Positions 1 to 11,265 of a DNA stretch of 64,000 bases are shown one piece after another. The notes beneath the pieces are model-generated. The model was given only the letters and a program-made list of their open reading frames with translations, had not been told where the DNA came from and ran no database searches. Origin of the DNA: Pseudeuparius sepicola (Eukaryota; Arthropoda; Insecta; Coleoptera; Anthribidae); NCBI GenBank assembly GCA_963920635.1, contig OY987301.1, forward strand, positions 45,607,820-45,671,819, given 5' to 3'. Each line of letters starts with the position of its first letter. The first letter of the stretch is position 1. The translations under genes were made by a program, and so were the position numbers.

Positions 1-655
1 CTATGGTCAAATATTTTGCATATTCAATTTTATATACAAACTAATAACTAAATTAATTAATAACCTATATACCTGAACTTAGTAGCGAGTACTAAAAATT
101 GTTAAGACATTATAAGAAATTAAACTAAACTTTGCCTCGTGTCTGTACTGTTATTTTGACAAAATAAGGACGATTTATTAATTATTTGTTATTATTATGA
201 TCATTTATCTGTTTTAATTTGTTTGCCGCGATTTTTTGCGCACGATTTGAACAATGCCTCATCTCAACTCATCTGTCTCCTTTGCTCTATATGTTTTACT
301 GTATTTTCGAAACCATATAAATCCCCCGATAAGTTTTATCATTTTGCCAGATGACAGAATCTGGCACTTAGGTAACTACCTAAAGTTCTGGTCGCGTTAT
401 TTTGTCCCGTTAGATTACAGACACGCCGTGCAACCACAATGGCGTCATAAGATAGATTACAATTTTTCACTATTAATAATATTTCTCACCCTCACAATAC
501 TCCAAACTAGGAGTACCCCAATTACTATTATAGTCTTCGTTGCCATTCGCGGCTAGTGCCGACTTTTTTCCCGATAGAATTAGAATAGCATTCGCTCAAG
601 TACTAGGGAAAACCCTAGAAAACCGTAGTAATTAATCCCAGTCAGAGTAGGACAA
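1..655. other. AT-rich sequence, nothing assigned
   Basis: No coding sequence or repeat boundary is convincing here. A 100-codon open frame at 254-556 (+) has no recognisable domain, and its AT-rich composition is that of the surrounding DNA, so I treat it as chance. Confidence 0.5.
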
Positions 656-905
656 TTAGTATCTAAATCACACAGATAAAGCTATTTAGGAACAACACCG
701 TGAACCCACATTTGTCCAGCGCTCTTGGCCATAGCGATGTTTTTCTTTAAAGACATGTGCATGCACCTGCCTCGACATCGGTTCGAACCAAGGTCGATCG
801 GAGGCAGAAAAACATGCAGTCTAAAAAGTCAGCGCCGGTACGAGCGACGCCACCTCTGCCTCGCGGAGCATATTAAAATTATAAGGGTCGATTTACGTTA
901 TAACT
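656..905 (+). repeat. Dispersed repeat, copy 1 (pair at 6748-6980)
   Basis: This segment and 6748-6980 share a diverged sequence in the same orientation. Both contain 'aaatcac.cagataa.gctat', then 'ccagcgct.ttggccat', then 'ggcagaaaaaca'. The shared order shows an old dispersed repeat and rules out chance matches. No terminal inverted repeats or coding potential are visible. A B-box-like 'ggttcgaacc' lies within this copy but is absent from the other, so I do not call a tRNA-derived SINE. Confidence 0.6.
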
Positions 906-1383
906 TATTCGGCACATTCCATTTTATACCATAGTTGGCAAATAATTCTGATTTGCAATTCTTTTAACAAATCAAGATTAACCTAAATGCACACGAACTT
1001 GACATAAAAGACGGACTTAGGTTATTTTGCGGTTTGGCATTGCTTGTCAAACGTTTTGCAACGTTTTGATTTGGTTTTGTATTCGCGCGAATTTTACTGT
1101 GAAATATTGTTTTCCAAGTAAGTTTGTTACATTTTTAATCATTATAATAGTATTGTAAACGTATTTTTTAGAAAACTATGAAAGTTTCGACCATGCTGTA
1201 ATTTTTTTCGCCACCAAACTGCTTAAAAGACGACTTTTTCAAGTTGTCTGGAAAATTAATAAATTCTTAAGAGTAAATCAACTAAACTTTGATCTTGTAA
1301 CTCAAGGAGAATAAATCTTCCTCCTTTCTTAAAGATCATGTCACGTCAAAGTGAAATGACAGATTAATACATTTTAGGTTATA
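906..1383. other. AT-rich sequence, nothing assigned
   Basis: I see no gene, repeat end or RNA structure here. The last two bases are the TA target site of the next element. Confidence 0.5.
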
Positions 1384-3760
1384 CAGGGTGATTTATTCAT
1401 AAATACATTAATTTTAACCACGTCATCAGGGAGGTACATATATACCGAAAACGCAAAAAAAAATTGTTTGCTGCATGTTTAAATAATGGGGCAATTTATC
1501 CCAAATCCCGCGTAACGAGGCGCACCTGAACGCATGTGGCTACGACGTTATGCTGCAGCACATGGCACCGGCCGCGACGTTGCCATTATTTATTGATAAT
1601 TTAATTACGAAAAAATATTCAGTTTATGAATTATTTACCTAGTTGATATGCCAATAACAGGGTGTTAGCACACCTTGGACTTGGCGTGTTCAGCATCTAA
1701 CTCGAGAGACCCTTATCACTACACTTTTCACAGCACCCGCTATAACAATACAAAAGGCCTTCATAATCACACGCACAAAACGCACTTAGTGTCTACAGAG
1801 GGTGAAAAATACTGAAACCTCAAAAGACTGAAACTGTCTCCGAAATTCGCTAGATTTTGAGATTTAAGACAAAAGTTTTATTAAAAAGAACGCAGGCGTC
1901 CCATCCGCATTCCACAACTATTATTTATTACGTCAAACTTGTCATTGTCAAGGATCTGCTGCCGGTTTCTATTGTATGTGGCGCCATCTCGTTGGTATTA
2001 ACGTCGCCGAATCTGTGGTTGAGCTCTCAGTCACCCTCTTGTGTGTTCAAAACCGAAAGTCTACAGCGCGCTTTATGACACGGTAACTAGCGAACCTTTC
2101 TAATAGATGGCAGCACGTACTACAGAAACCAGAGTTGCCTACATTCTGTAGGTATATTCGGTACTCTTTGTGCAACATTTTTGCTTTTTTACCAAAACGG
2201 TTCTCTAGACAAATGCGGAAATGATAGACATAATAATGATCCTTCATGGAGAATGCCTGCAGAATGTCAGTCAAGCTGCCGCGGAACTATTTAGAAGCGC
2301 GCCACCTATCGGCAGGTAGCGAAACTAAGTACGAAACCACAACGACGTTTCATTACGGGAATGCTTTCTACGAACGAAGTAGTGTCAATGAATGCGACAT
2401 GGGACATAACCTTTAAAAATATCCAAACCAAAATACGGAGAATGTGCACTGTGAAATACGGGAAACAATAACATCACATGTGCGATTAGTGAGGCGGAGT
2501 GCGAGAAACGAAAGGAAATTCACAGTGCACTCCGCAGAAACTTGGCAAGGATCAATGCCGCAAACACCAACGCGCCGCGTGCCGGAAATTCTCGGCCACG
2601 GGCAATCGCCAAGCTCCTTTTGCGGAGTTCGGGCTACACACATCCTCCTACTCCTACTAACGACTGCACGACTGCACGACAAGGGTTGTGACAAACAGAA
2701 GTCAAGAAAGCTAAGGACTTTTAGCAACCCATCATCCCTAACTCGCCCAGAAATAATACTAAGACTCGGTAGGTTACACATCAGGCTATACCCGGTAACA
2801 TACCTAACGGCAGGAAAAGAAACTAGAAAAAGCTGTAAAGATCGAAAGGTGGAAATTAGAAAGATTCAAGTACTTACGACTGAACCAATGTCACAGAGGA
2901 GGACCACCCCCACGGAAACGATTCTATTGCAAATATGGATCCCTAGTAACAATGAAAAGCAAACATAACGAGAAATAAAGGAATGAGAAGTGTATCGTTG
3001 GTGATGGTAACCAACTTAAGCGGAAAGTAAGGTAATTTTAAGCAACTGTATCCCAGAGATGTTGGCTAATTTTGACGTTCTTATTTCAGAGGAAGCAGAA
3101 CAATCACAGAACACAACTACTTACTCTAGGAGCGTCTTGGTGTAGTAAAAAGGATTATCAGTGAACTAGTGAGCGGAAATATTAGTGCCCCAAGCGAAAG
3201 TGAGTGAAGTTCGTTTTATCGAGAAAAAATCGTCTTCAGTGGTGTCGAGGTCCACGAAATCATGTAAGCCCCCTAGTTGAAAAGGTACCTACTTAATAAA
3301 GCATCCAAAAATCAAAAGGTCACGTAAGCAGTCGTTTCATTTATTTTTCTCGTTGGCATTTATCCCTTAAGGCTCGCCTTAACGTGTCTCAGGGCAAAAC
3401 TAACCGTTACAAGAGGTAAGCGTTAACATTTGTCCATAATTTCCGCAAGCATTTGGCGGAACATTCGCCTACAATACAAATAATTATGTACTGAAAACAT
3501 TCCTTTAAATTTACGAAAGTTGCGTACATCTGGCAACAATGTTGACGCGCGCAACGGCAAGCGTCGTCCGATGCCTCATGCGCCCTGAAAGCAATCCAGT
3601 GGCAGCCGTAAATAGAGGGCCAAATAGGTAAAAATGCGGTTTAGAAAAAAAAATTCCGGCTTTAAAAAAAAGTTGGAATTTTTTTAATTGCGATTTCGCA
3701 TTCATAGCATTTTTCCCTACCCACTGTTAAAATTAATGTAGTTATGAATAAATCACCCTG
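1384..3760. mobile_element. TA-flanked TIR DNA transposon, probably non-autonomous
   Basis: The left end, cagggtgatttattcata at 1384, is repeated as the reverse complement ending at 3760. About 35 bp per arm match with one difference, and TA lies on both sides (1382-1383 and 3761-3762). CAGGGTG ends with a TA duplication are typical of insect IS630/Tc1/mariner elements. The 2.38-kb interior has open frames of 174 codons (2444-2968, +) and 122 codons (2413-2781, -) that overlap antiparallel in GC-richer DNA. Neither shows a DDE motif, helix-turn-helix or known transposase signature. I regard the element as non-autonomous, or as a composite that picked up foreign DNA. Confidence 0.7.
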
Positions 3761-3762
3761 TA

Positions 3763-4300
3763 TAAGGAAATCAGGTTATATAACCTGAAACTTATTAATG
3801 GTCACCAATGACGTCAAAACCTATAGACGTGGTGCCCCATTGTTAAAATGCCCTTTATTTTGACGCCAAGATTAAATATATCCATACTACTCTAACAACA
3901 TGCTACAAACAAAGACAGAAAGTCAACCATCAACCAACTATACACCCGGTGATTCCCGGTTATAGTTCCTCCAGAATCACACTTAGATATCGCATGTTTT
4001 TTCTTGTTTGGGGGCGCCGGAAGCATCGGAACCTCATCTGAAGACTCGGGGGATGGTCTAACGACGCCAGCCTCCGAGCCCAGAGTCGAAATAAGTTCGC
4101 TACGGCTCGACAAAAAGGGGCAATTTCTGACAATCTCGCGACATTTTCGGAATAATTTAATGGAGCGCTTAGATTGTGATTAGTTCTGGGCGTCAAGCGT
4201 TTATCAAAACAAACCTGTCTATAGGTTCTGACGTCATTGATGGTCACTATCCCGAAAAACATAAATAAAACATATTTTATATAATTAAGGTATTATACAT
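3763..4300. other. Intergenic or intronic, nothing assigned
   Basis: Overlapping minus-strand open frames at 3892-4262 show no recognisable domain. No repeat partner was found in the window. Confidence 0.4.
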
Positions 4301-4302
4301 AC

Positions 4303-4460
4303 AGGGTGTCCCAGAAATGATTATAATATCCTCAAATTATTTCACATAATATGTGAACTAAACAACTCTCTCAATATATAATATATTCTGAATATTAACC
4401 TTAAAAGTCGTAAGTTTTGGTTAGATAAGTGAAAAGTTAGAGGATATTAAATTATTATTT
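4303..4460. mobile_element. Single CAGGGTG transposon end (remnant)
   Basis: CAGGGTGTCCCAGAAATG at 4303 follows TA and looks like a mariner-type left end. A weak inverted match, 'taatatcctc' near 4325 against 'gaggatatta' near 4440, suggests a small foldback. No opposite CACCCTG-TA end pairs with it, so the element is truncated or degenerate. Confidence 0.4.
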
Positions 4461-4744
4461 TAATATTTTTAATATTTTTATTTTGTAAAAGGCTTATTTT
4501 TCGCAGATCTATTTTAGTAATAAAAAGTTAGTAGAATAGCGAAGCTAGCGATATAACGTAGTACTTTTTATGAAGTTGCAACCTTTTAATTTCTTGAAAA
4601 AAATTATAAATATTAAGAAATGGCAACAAACTATATATTTCCAACCTTCAAATTTGACATACCTACTTATGTACAATTGAAAAACAAACAACGTCTTCAA
4701 GTGAAACTTTTATCACTAGTGAGGGAAATTATTGGCATTTTTAT

Positions 4745-5245
4745 TTTCTTGTATAAATCCAGTAATTATTTGTACGAGTACGAGTGAGCTTACTTAAGGC
4801 AAAACAGCGCTTGAGAATAAATTTATCAAGAAGTATTTTCGTCACATGTGGCTTTTGTTGAGAATAGTTCAAGAATACGATTTTTTTTTATTGATTTGTT
4901 GTCTGTATATTTTCCAAACTATTCATTTTGAGTGAATTTATACAATTTTGAGTAATCGCGAAAGTGTCAGCTTCGACTGGAGCTTTTGGGAAAACGAAGA
5001 ACATTACGTTTGAGGTCTAAGGCAGGCGAGATTTTTCCACCTTATTAATACTGGTTCTTGTTTTGTGAATTTTTGTCATGAATTTAAACGGACGTTAGCA
5101 ACAAGAATATATAACAACAAGAAAATATAATTTTTTATACGCAATGTCTGAGAGTACTAAAACATAATTTTCATCAGCATAATTTTGAACAATGCAAACA
5201 AAATCAATTTTGTCAAGCAACGAAGCGATAAGCAAAGGCACATAA
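4745..5245 (+). repeat. Diverged copy of the 17-kb/39-kb long repeat
   Basis: Ordered matches to 17030-17520 include 'gcgcttgagaataaa', 'gaatacgattt', 'gtcagcttcgactg', 'tttgtgaattt.tgtcat' and 'aagcaacgaagcgata'. The order and strand agree with units 1 and 2 of that repeat, but identity is clearly lower, so this is an older copy. It is non-coding. Confidence 0.65.
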
Positions 5246-5249
5246 TTGC

Positions 5250-5586
5250 TAGTTTCTTTGAGAAAATAAAGAAGAAGAAAACCCTATGGTATAAGTAGTA
5301 CGAAGGAAACAATCTCTACATTTTTCTTTCACTCTAAAGATAAAAAAGCTAAATAAGGTAGAATGTATGGTATGGATCACCCTTCCTAATTCGACTGTTA
5401 TGTCCATTTCGCCCTCGTCCTCGTGCAATTTGGACAGCATATCCACTCTTGTTATACAAACCACTATTTTAATTTTTGAACATATCTTAATCTACACATC
5501 TACAAATGGAGTGATATTTTTATAGTAATAAATTAACAATTTCATCGTTCAGTGTTGTTACATTCCTCGTCTTAACGAAAGTCGCG
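5250..5586. other. AT-rich sequence, nothing assigned
   Basis: No gene or repeat is recognised. A 71-codon minus-strand frame (5249-5464) has no family features. Confidence 0.4.
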
Positions 5587-6050
5587 ATGGCAACATCTGA
5601 ACGTGCCCTTCGGCGGCCCGGAACATGCACCCCCCTCCCCTCCGTCGGCCCCGGGACTCGCGGGAGGGGAGGCCCTCGGCGCGCCGCCGCCCCCCTCCAC
5701 ACCCCGCGCGGCGGAGGAAAGAGGCACGCGCTGCCATGGAAACGCGGAATGACGTATCGATCGGAGGCGGTCTCCTTCCGACTTCGCCGTCCCGCCATCT
5801 ACCCGTCTCGGTCCCGTCCGCGGAACGACATCACATATTCAGCGTATTACTTTTCGCGAGGCGCCCCCCGCGCCCCCCCCCCCTTCCGCGCGGCGCGCGC
5901 CTTGTTTTTCTTTGCGTCGCGTGCCACCGCGGTGGGGAGGGGATGGAGGGGCCGACGGGGCAAGCCGATGAACCGGCGGGGCGGGGGGAGGTGTATGCAC
6001 CTGCGATTTCTGGATGGGGAGAGGGCGGTCGGGGCGATTGGGCATAATGG
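5587..6050. promoter_or_regulatory. GC-rich, CpG-rich island
   Basis: GC content rises abruptly here above the AT-rich flanks, with many CpG dinucleotides and runs of C and G. Several long frames are open on both strands (166 and 140 codons on +, 68-92 codons on -). That pattern reflects the scarcity of AT-rich stop codons, not coding: the frames overlap and the peptides are low-complexity Pro/Arg/Gly. Such an island can mark a promoter, first exon or conserved enhancer, but no TATA box, initiator or splice donor singles one out. Confidence 0.4.
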
Positions 6051-6747
6051 GTATACAAGATGGTTACTTTTCAATCACAAACATTGAGATTTCTTCACTT
6101 TTGTTGCCCTTGAATAAAAATACTTCAGCTTGGCAGCATGGAGCGTTCATATTATGGCGGAATACCGTTTCGCGTTCACACAAAAAATATGAATGTTATG
6201 TTTCACAATAAGAACAAATTTCATGTGTAACCTTAAAAACTTTGATGTGTAGCAGTAAGCTAAGTATAGTGTCCACTTAATTTAGAGCAATAAATTATCA
6301 TCTGTAAAGTTTATGAGCATTTAAAAACTATGAAACACGTCTTATAACTTTTAAAACACGAAGAAGCATCGAATCATCACACCCCACCATGTCCGATGTC
6401 AAAATAATCAGTTATAGTTGAAACCTAAAGTTGGTCGTTTCTGCGTAGCAACATTTGAATTGCCCGTAGAGCGTCGACTCCTTCCTTGGGTTTTTATTCA
6501 AAGTTTCGTCACCAGATGCCAGTTGAGGCGAAGGGGGGAGGGGCTAGGATTAAAAATAGTCGATTTATATTTTCGATTTTTTGTTAAAGAAAAACAACTC
6601 AACTTCTTAAATTTGTATATGCCGGGTGAAACGGGAAGTAGTTGCCTCCCCCCTCACTTTTTCCCACAGTTTCTGAAATAATAATTAGAAATTTTCAGGC
6701 ATTTGCTAGTGCCTAAATCCCCACCTACATTTTAATTCAGTGAGTGT
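6051..6747. other. Unassigned; short shared motif near 6630
   Basis: Nothing coding is supported. A short stretch near 6630-6680 resembles 14215-14275 (Ttgcctccc followed by a C-rich run and 'gaaaataat'), hinting at a small dispersed repeat too weak to delimit. Confidence 0.35.
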
Positions 6748-6980
6748 GGACCAATAAGTAAATCACGCAGATAACGCTATGAATCTACATTTTGACCAGC
6801 GCTGTTGGCCATCAGACATGTAGGTACATGCATATCTTTATAGCCTTTTCTCATCCCGAAATCGAACAGAGCTCTATCGATGGCAGAAAAACAGGCATTT
6901 CAAATAGTTCACAAAACCACGAACGTGGCCACCGCGTTCAAATATTTCGACGTGCTTAATAATATCAACCCAGCTGGTCT
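6748..6980 (+). repeat. Dispersed repeat, copy 2 (pair at 656-905)
   Basis: This is the second, diverged copy of the repeat at 656-905, in the same orientation. The shared blocks occur in the same order with small indels. It has no coding capacity and no visible terminal repeats. Confidence 0.6.
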
Positions 6981-8085
6981 CAGAAAGTTAATATCACTTC
7001 AGGTTAAAGGCGAAGGAGTTTCGATGATCGGATTTAACTAAAATATGATTATTTGAGCATTAGAGCACTCTGTAAAATTATAAAATCTATACTGCAGAAA
7101 AAAGGAGGGGTTCAACTCTTCCCTGCGTCACACAGTATTTTATACTAGCAAAGACGATCTCATTACATATTATAGACCCGCAAAACCAATGCTACACCTC
7201 TTCGCAACTTAAACTACACCAAAAGTGAATGACAGTTGCACCGTTTGGCTATCCACCCACCGAACGATATCGCGAGAGAGAACGCACGTTGTGTAGCGGA
7301 TTGTAAGGCAAAAATTGAGACAAAGGGCATTTTAACTGCCAGATGACCAGAACAAATGTATAGCGGAGACGGTTCTCTATTCCGGTTTTATTACGCTTTT
7401 CGGTGATTTGTTGAATTTAGAATGATCTTTAATTATTCGAGAGTAAATAAAATTAACCTTTATACAGCGTGATTAAGTTTTATTATGGGTGACTTAAAAA
7501 GATGATAGAAGTCTAAAACCATAAAATATTATTCGCCGGGCAAAAACTACCCGTCATCACCTCTGAGAGAATTGTAGGGTCATTGTCAACATCCCTGTGA
7601 CAAAACGATGTGAATCGGACTGAGACAAACGGAGTTATCAATAAATGATAAATAGTAGTCAATAGGTAGGTAATATAAAAAATGCAAATAATATTTAAAT
7701 TTTTTCGAAAAATATTTTTTTCCGTATGTTCACGGATGAACGTAACTATATCTATACTTGTAAAACTTTTTTATTTTCAATTTTTCGACAGAAAGTCATT
7801 TTTGACAAAAAAGTCTGCTTCTCCTTAAAATAAGATTGGCATGGAAAAAGTAAAGTTATATATACTGTGTGACTAGAAAATTGAAGAAACGTTAATTAGC
7901 ATAAGATTAAACTCCCTCTTTTTGTAGAGATAGTGAAAAACGTTATAAAGAAAATTTGTTTAAGTTAGTTAGGTGTACAAAATTTCAAAGCGTTAGGCCT
8001 ACTTACATCTCCCGAAGTAATCAACCTGCTGAACTGGCACTGCTATGTTTTTTGGAGATGGAGAATAAGCGAAAAATGTCAATTT
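6981..8085. other. AT-rich sequence, nothing assigned
   Basis: No gene, tRNA, palindrome or partner repeat was recognised in this stretch. Confidence 0.45.
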
Positions 8086-8330
8086 CTAGGTATCTCACAG
8101 AGGGCGCCACTTGCGCTGTTTTTGGATCGTGCTTTTACTCGCAACTTTTTTAAGGTTATCTTTTTGGTCCTGCAGGACCATCATTTTAGTGCATCTTTTC
8201 ATTCGGCAATAAAGAGGTACTCTTATTTCATAACGATCAAATCAATCGTTTGCGTTGAAATTGCCAAAACGTGCCCCAAAATACCTTTTGACTTTAATAT
8301 TCGAAAAATAAAATTTTCACCTACTGCTTT
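8086..8330 (+). repeat. Dispersed repeat family 'tcattttagtgcat', copy 1
   Basis: Related copies lie at 14793-15112 (+), 26290-26640 (-) and 28630-28760 (+). Shared landmarks are 'ctcacagaggg', 'atcattttagtgcat', 'tactctt.tttcataacga' and 'aaaataaaattttca'. Short frames through it are by-products of the repeat; no protein family is evident. Terminal structure is not resolved. Confidence 0.65.
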
Positions 8331-8339
8331 CAAATATTT

Positions 8340-8940
8340 TTTGTTATATTTTGTATCTTAATTTTCATTTTTTTGTTTTGTATTATAGTATTATAGTTCA
8401 TTATTTTTTTATATGTTTTGTTTGCTGTATTTGCAAGATCATTTTTATTTTTTTTGTTTTGGGTTATATAAGAAAATATATAAAAAATATTGTTTTGTTT
8501 ATCATAATCATAGATTTTTATGTATCATTAATAAATTTTGTAAGTTATAGTCATAATAAATAGAGAACGGATTTTGTAAGTATTATGCTTGTTGCTGAAT
8601 TTTATAAGCAACCATGATATATTTAATTTCTACAAGAATTATCAAGACTATAAGTAAGTATATTGCGACAGTTTTTTTTGTGCTTTTTTTCAATTTTTGC
8701 GTCTTTTTTTCTTATTTTTTTCTCATCACGAATTACCCAAAACTAAGTATATTGAGATAGCCGTTTGAGGTTTTATGCTTTTTTGTCTTTGTGCTTATTT
8801 GAACTTTTTCATGTATGTTTACATAATTTTTAAAGATTTATTTTTACTTAATTTGCTTATTTGGTGCTTTTTTGGCAAATTTCGTGCTTTTTTAAGCACT
8901 TTTTTTCAATTTTTTTGCGCTTTTTTTATCCAGTCTCTAC
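8340..8940. other. T-rich low-complexity sequence
   Basis: Long T tracts and TTTTG/TTTTTT words dominate. The open frames here encode Phe/Ile/Tyr-rich peptides as expected of T-rich DNA, so I do not call genes. Confidence 0.6.
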
Positions 8941-8944
8941 TAAT

Positions 8945-9115
8945 AAAACTTAATTTCAAGAAATTCAAGAATTTCTTGGTTTCTTGACAAGAAATCTTGA
9001 TTTTGAAATAGAACATTCTGACTTGTCTTGGAAACAGTTTCAGATTTCTTGACTTGAAAATTTCTTGAATTCAAGTCAAGATCAAGTCAAGAGCAATAAA
9101 TTTCTTGAAAATTGT
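8945..9115. repeat. Dense cluster of TCAAGAA / TTCTTGA words
   Basis: Within about 170 bp the heptamer TCAAGAA, its complement TTCTTGA and close variants (TCAAGTCAAG) recur in both orientations, about a dozen times. The cluster can fold into many alternative hairpins. The TTC and GAA triplets alternate but mostly not at the 5-bp phase of a classical heat-shock element. I regard it as a local repeat of unknown role. Confidence 0.6.
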
Positions 9116-9289
9116 GAAACCCTAATCATCACATCAATTTTGAAATTTTAATCGTACTAGCCCTTTATACATATAGGTAAATTAATTCACGTCGTGTTTT
9201 CGTGTTTGATATACCTATTATACTTAACGAGTGTGCGGTTGAGTCAAACACCCTTTTATTTTTGCGGGGAGAAAATCAAACCGTAATTA

Positions 9290-9620
9290 AAACAACGGCG
9301 AGAATTAAAGGAAACCACGATAAAAGCAACGAAAACACCGGCAGGGCGGAAAGTGGGAAAGTGTCTGGATTATTTATTTTCCGAGGCGTGCGGCGGGCGG
9401 GCGCAAAGCGGCGGCGCCTCCCGGCGGATTAAAAGGCGGTTCAGCCCCGGGTGGTTCCCACGGGACGGGAAGGGATCGCGCTAAACGGTGTCACGGCCCC
9501 GGATCGCCCCCGGACTCCCGGAGGCGGACGGCAGCACGCCGGAGCCGACAGGTGAAACCAATTAAGGGCAGATAGGAAGGGCGCCCCCCTGTAGGCCCTT
9601 CGCGTCGTGTTAGGGTTGAC
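9290..9620. promoter_or_regulatory. GC-rich island with AATTA motifs
   Basis: A GC-rich block (most intense 9380-9600) sits between AT-rich flanks and interleaves GGCGG-type words with 'taattaaa' and 'aattaa' homeodomain-type motifs. The two opposing frames across it (76 and 102 codons) show no domain. The composition fits a conserved regulatory block or an untranslated exon, but the sequence alone does not decide. Confidence 0.3.
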
Positions 9621-9770
9621 GGATTGAATCGCGTGTCGCGTGTATTCACCTAATTCTCTCAAGAACTCGTTCGAAAGTTGTTTGTTTAAATTCTGAGCGA
9701 CAATATAGGGTATATTTGATTTTTGTTCGAATGTGTCAAATATTGACATTTTTCGGACGGAACCTCTAAT

Positions 9771-9952
9771 CGTTGACTGACGTATTAATAAGACTTCTCA
9801 CGGCTATAGCTTCATATTCTGAAAAGTAGATGGCGCCTTGCTCAACAATGTATTTTGCATTGTATTTTGTCTCCGGCGGGAAGCGCATGATGAGCCAGAG
9901 AACTGTCAAACGTGACAGCCGTGAGCAGTCTTTATTAATACGTCAGTCAACG
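9771..9952. mobile_element. 182-bp foldback MITE
   Basis: The first 36 bases, beginning cgttgactgacgtattaa, are repeated as the reverse complement at the right end with about two changes. The unpaired centre is about 110 bp. The structure is that of a non-autonomous MITE or foldback element. No clear target duplication is visible, so the superfamily is unassigned. Confidence 0.7.
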
Positions 9953-10454
9953 CTATAATTTAAAAGAAGGACATTTACATGGTTGTGTTGTGATTGTTCC
10001 TTAGTCGTCCGCAAAAGTACTTTTTCTACGACTGTAAACAAGTGGCATCATTGTATGTTCGTTTTTAGTTGGGAAATGCACCACATTGTAAACGCTTTCT
10101 TGCAACCGGTGCCACCGGGAATACCATTGTGCACGGGTTGCATTTTCCGTCATGGATCAATACCAATTACGTCGAGTTCTAAATCCTGCATTGGTTTAAG
10201 CTAACCAAATTTGCTGCTCTTATCTCCAGAGGTGTCCCCATGATGCATTCTTGATCAGTAGAATCTTCACTTATCTACACTACATTTTTGTTGTGTTTAT
10301 TTCATTACAACATTTAAAACTATATTTAACCTGATTGACACAAGTACATAGACAGTTCAATAGTTTCCTCAGTTGCATGTCCGACTAGAAGTTTATAGAT
10401 AACAAGGATTTATTGTAATGAAAAATAGAAGTAAAACAGTGTCTGGTTTTAATT
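9953..10454. other. Unassigned sequence
   Basis: One 73-codon plus-strand frame (9983-10204) has a Cys-containing peptide without family resemblance. Nothing else is supported. Confidence 0.4.
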
Positions 10455-10479
10455 TTCTAGAACAATAAGAGAGATAGTC

Positions 10480-10530
10480 GACCATATACAGTACTGCTTC
10501 GGGACTGTAATCCCTCATCAGTATGGCTCA
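10480..10530 (-). ncRNA. Candidate type I hammerhead ribozyme
   Basis: On the minus strand the parts of a minimal hammerhead occur in order: a 5' stem I strand GCCATA (10522-10527), the core CTGATGA (10515-10521), stem II GGGA/TCCC closing a 6-base loop (10501-10514), GAAG (10497-10500), a short self-complementary stem III CAGTACTG (10489-10496), the cleavage-site dinucleotide TA (10487-10488), and a 3' stem I strand TATGGT (10481-10486) pairing with GCCATA. The canonical core has GAAA; here the last A is G, giving a G-U in place of the A15.1-U16.1 pair. Short stem III hammerheads of this type are known from Penelope-like retroelements and retrozymes. No such reverse transcriptase lies nearby. 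Confidence 0.5.
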
Positions 10531-10564
10531 CCTGACTATAAAGTGATATAGACAAACGTGCCTA

Positions 10565-10826
10565 GACGATGAAGTATTATAACGATAGCACACCCGAAAG
10601 TGCGGGACAAGGCCACTGGTCTTGATCGGCAAAGGCTCACGCCACAATTATCTATCTATCACAACTATCTCTCTTCTTGTTCTATCAATGTTTTCGGTTG
10701 GTTAACCGACGCCGTGGAGACGGCAGATGGCGGGTCTCGGTAATTGTGGCGTGAGCCTTTGCCGATCAAGATCAGTGGCTTTGTCCCGCACCTTCGGGTG
10801 TGCTATCGTTATAATACTCCATGATC
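10565..10826. mobile_element. Palindrome with about 85-bp arms beside the ribozyme
   Basis: 10565-10650 is repeated as the reverse complement at 10741-10826 with few differences; the arms include 'ataacgatagcacacccgaa' and 'gatcggcaaaggctcacgcc'. The centre holds 'aactatctctctt.ttgttct', an inverted match to the sequence just beside the ribozyme (10459-10478). Ribozyme and palindrome may therefore belong to one composite element spanning about 10455-10830. Confidence 0.7.
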
Positions 10827-11082
10827 AATTAATGGCTTCGGTAATTAATTGATTCCTTATTTAATTTTCTAAACAAAAAATATTGTATGATACACGGACG
10901 AAAAGTAGTTTTTCGTTATTCATAAGCACGATTCTGTCCCATTTTCATCTACGCCAAAATGTGATCCTCAGCCGATTCTAGGAAAAAAGTTCATGCAAAG
11001 ATGTGTCCAAAAAATGTCATACTTAGATAAGACTCCTTTAAATGTATTGTTTTTAAGATTTGGATTGGATCAGTGGCGGAGA

Positions 11083-11265
11083 GTGGCGTAACCAGGGGGG
11101 GGGGGGGGCTTTGGGGGCTTTAGCCCCCCCTCCCCAAAGATCTCTCACTTGGTATTTATTTCTAAATAACGTTTATTTTGAAACAACGGTTTTGCCGTAA
11201 ATATTACCGAAGATTTTTTTTAATAATTAGCCCCTCCCCAACTTTACATTCTGGTTACGCCACTG
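11083..11265. mobile_element. 183-bp hAT-type MITE with 8-bp target duplication
   Basis: The left end gtggcgtaaccag matches the reverse complement of the right end ctggttacgccactg, the left having lost its first two bases (CA). The 8-bp sequence ggcggaga occurs directly on both sides (11075-11082 and 11266-11273), as expected of hAT transposition. A 14-base G run and a C-rich segment near the left end make a strong hairpin. The host sequence without the insert, 'cagtggcgga..tatgggtaa', recurs at 27055, so the MITE sits inside another repeat. Confidence 0.75.

Noticed and set aside
775..800. B-box-like ggttcgaacc
   Set aside because: It has no surrounding tRNA fold, and the paralogous repeat copy at 6748 lacks it.
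2444..2968. 174-codon frame inside the first transposon
   Set aside because: It has no transposase motif and an overlapping 122-codon antisense frame. Coding status cannot be supported from sequence alone.
5587..6087. 166- and 140-codon plus-strand frames, with several minus frames
   Set aside because: They overlap on both strands inside a CpG-rich island. The peptides are low-complexity Pro/Arg/Gly and result from a shortage of stop codons.
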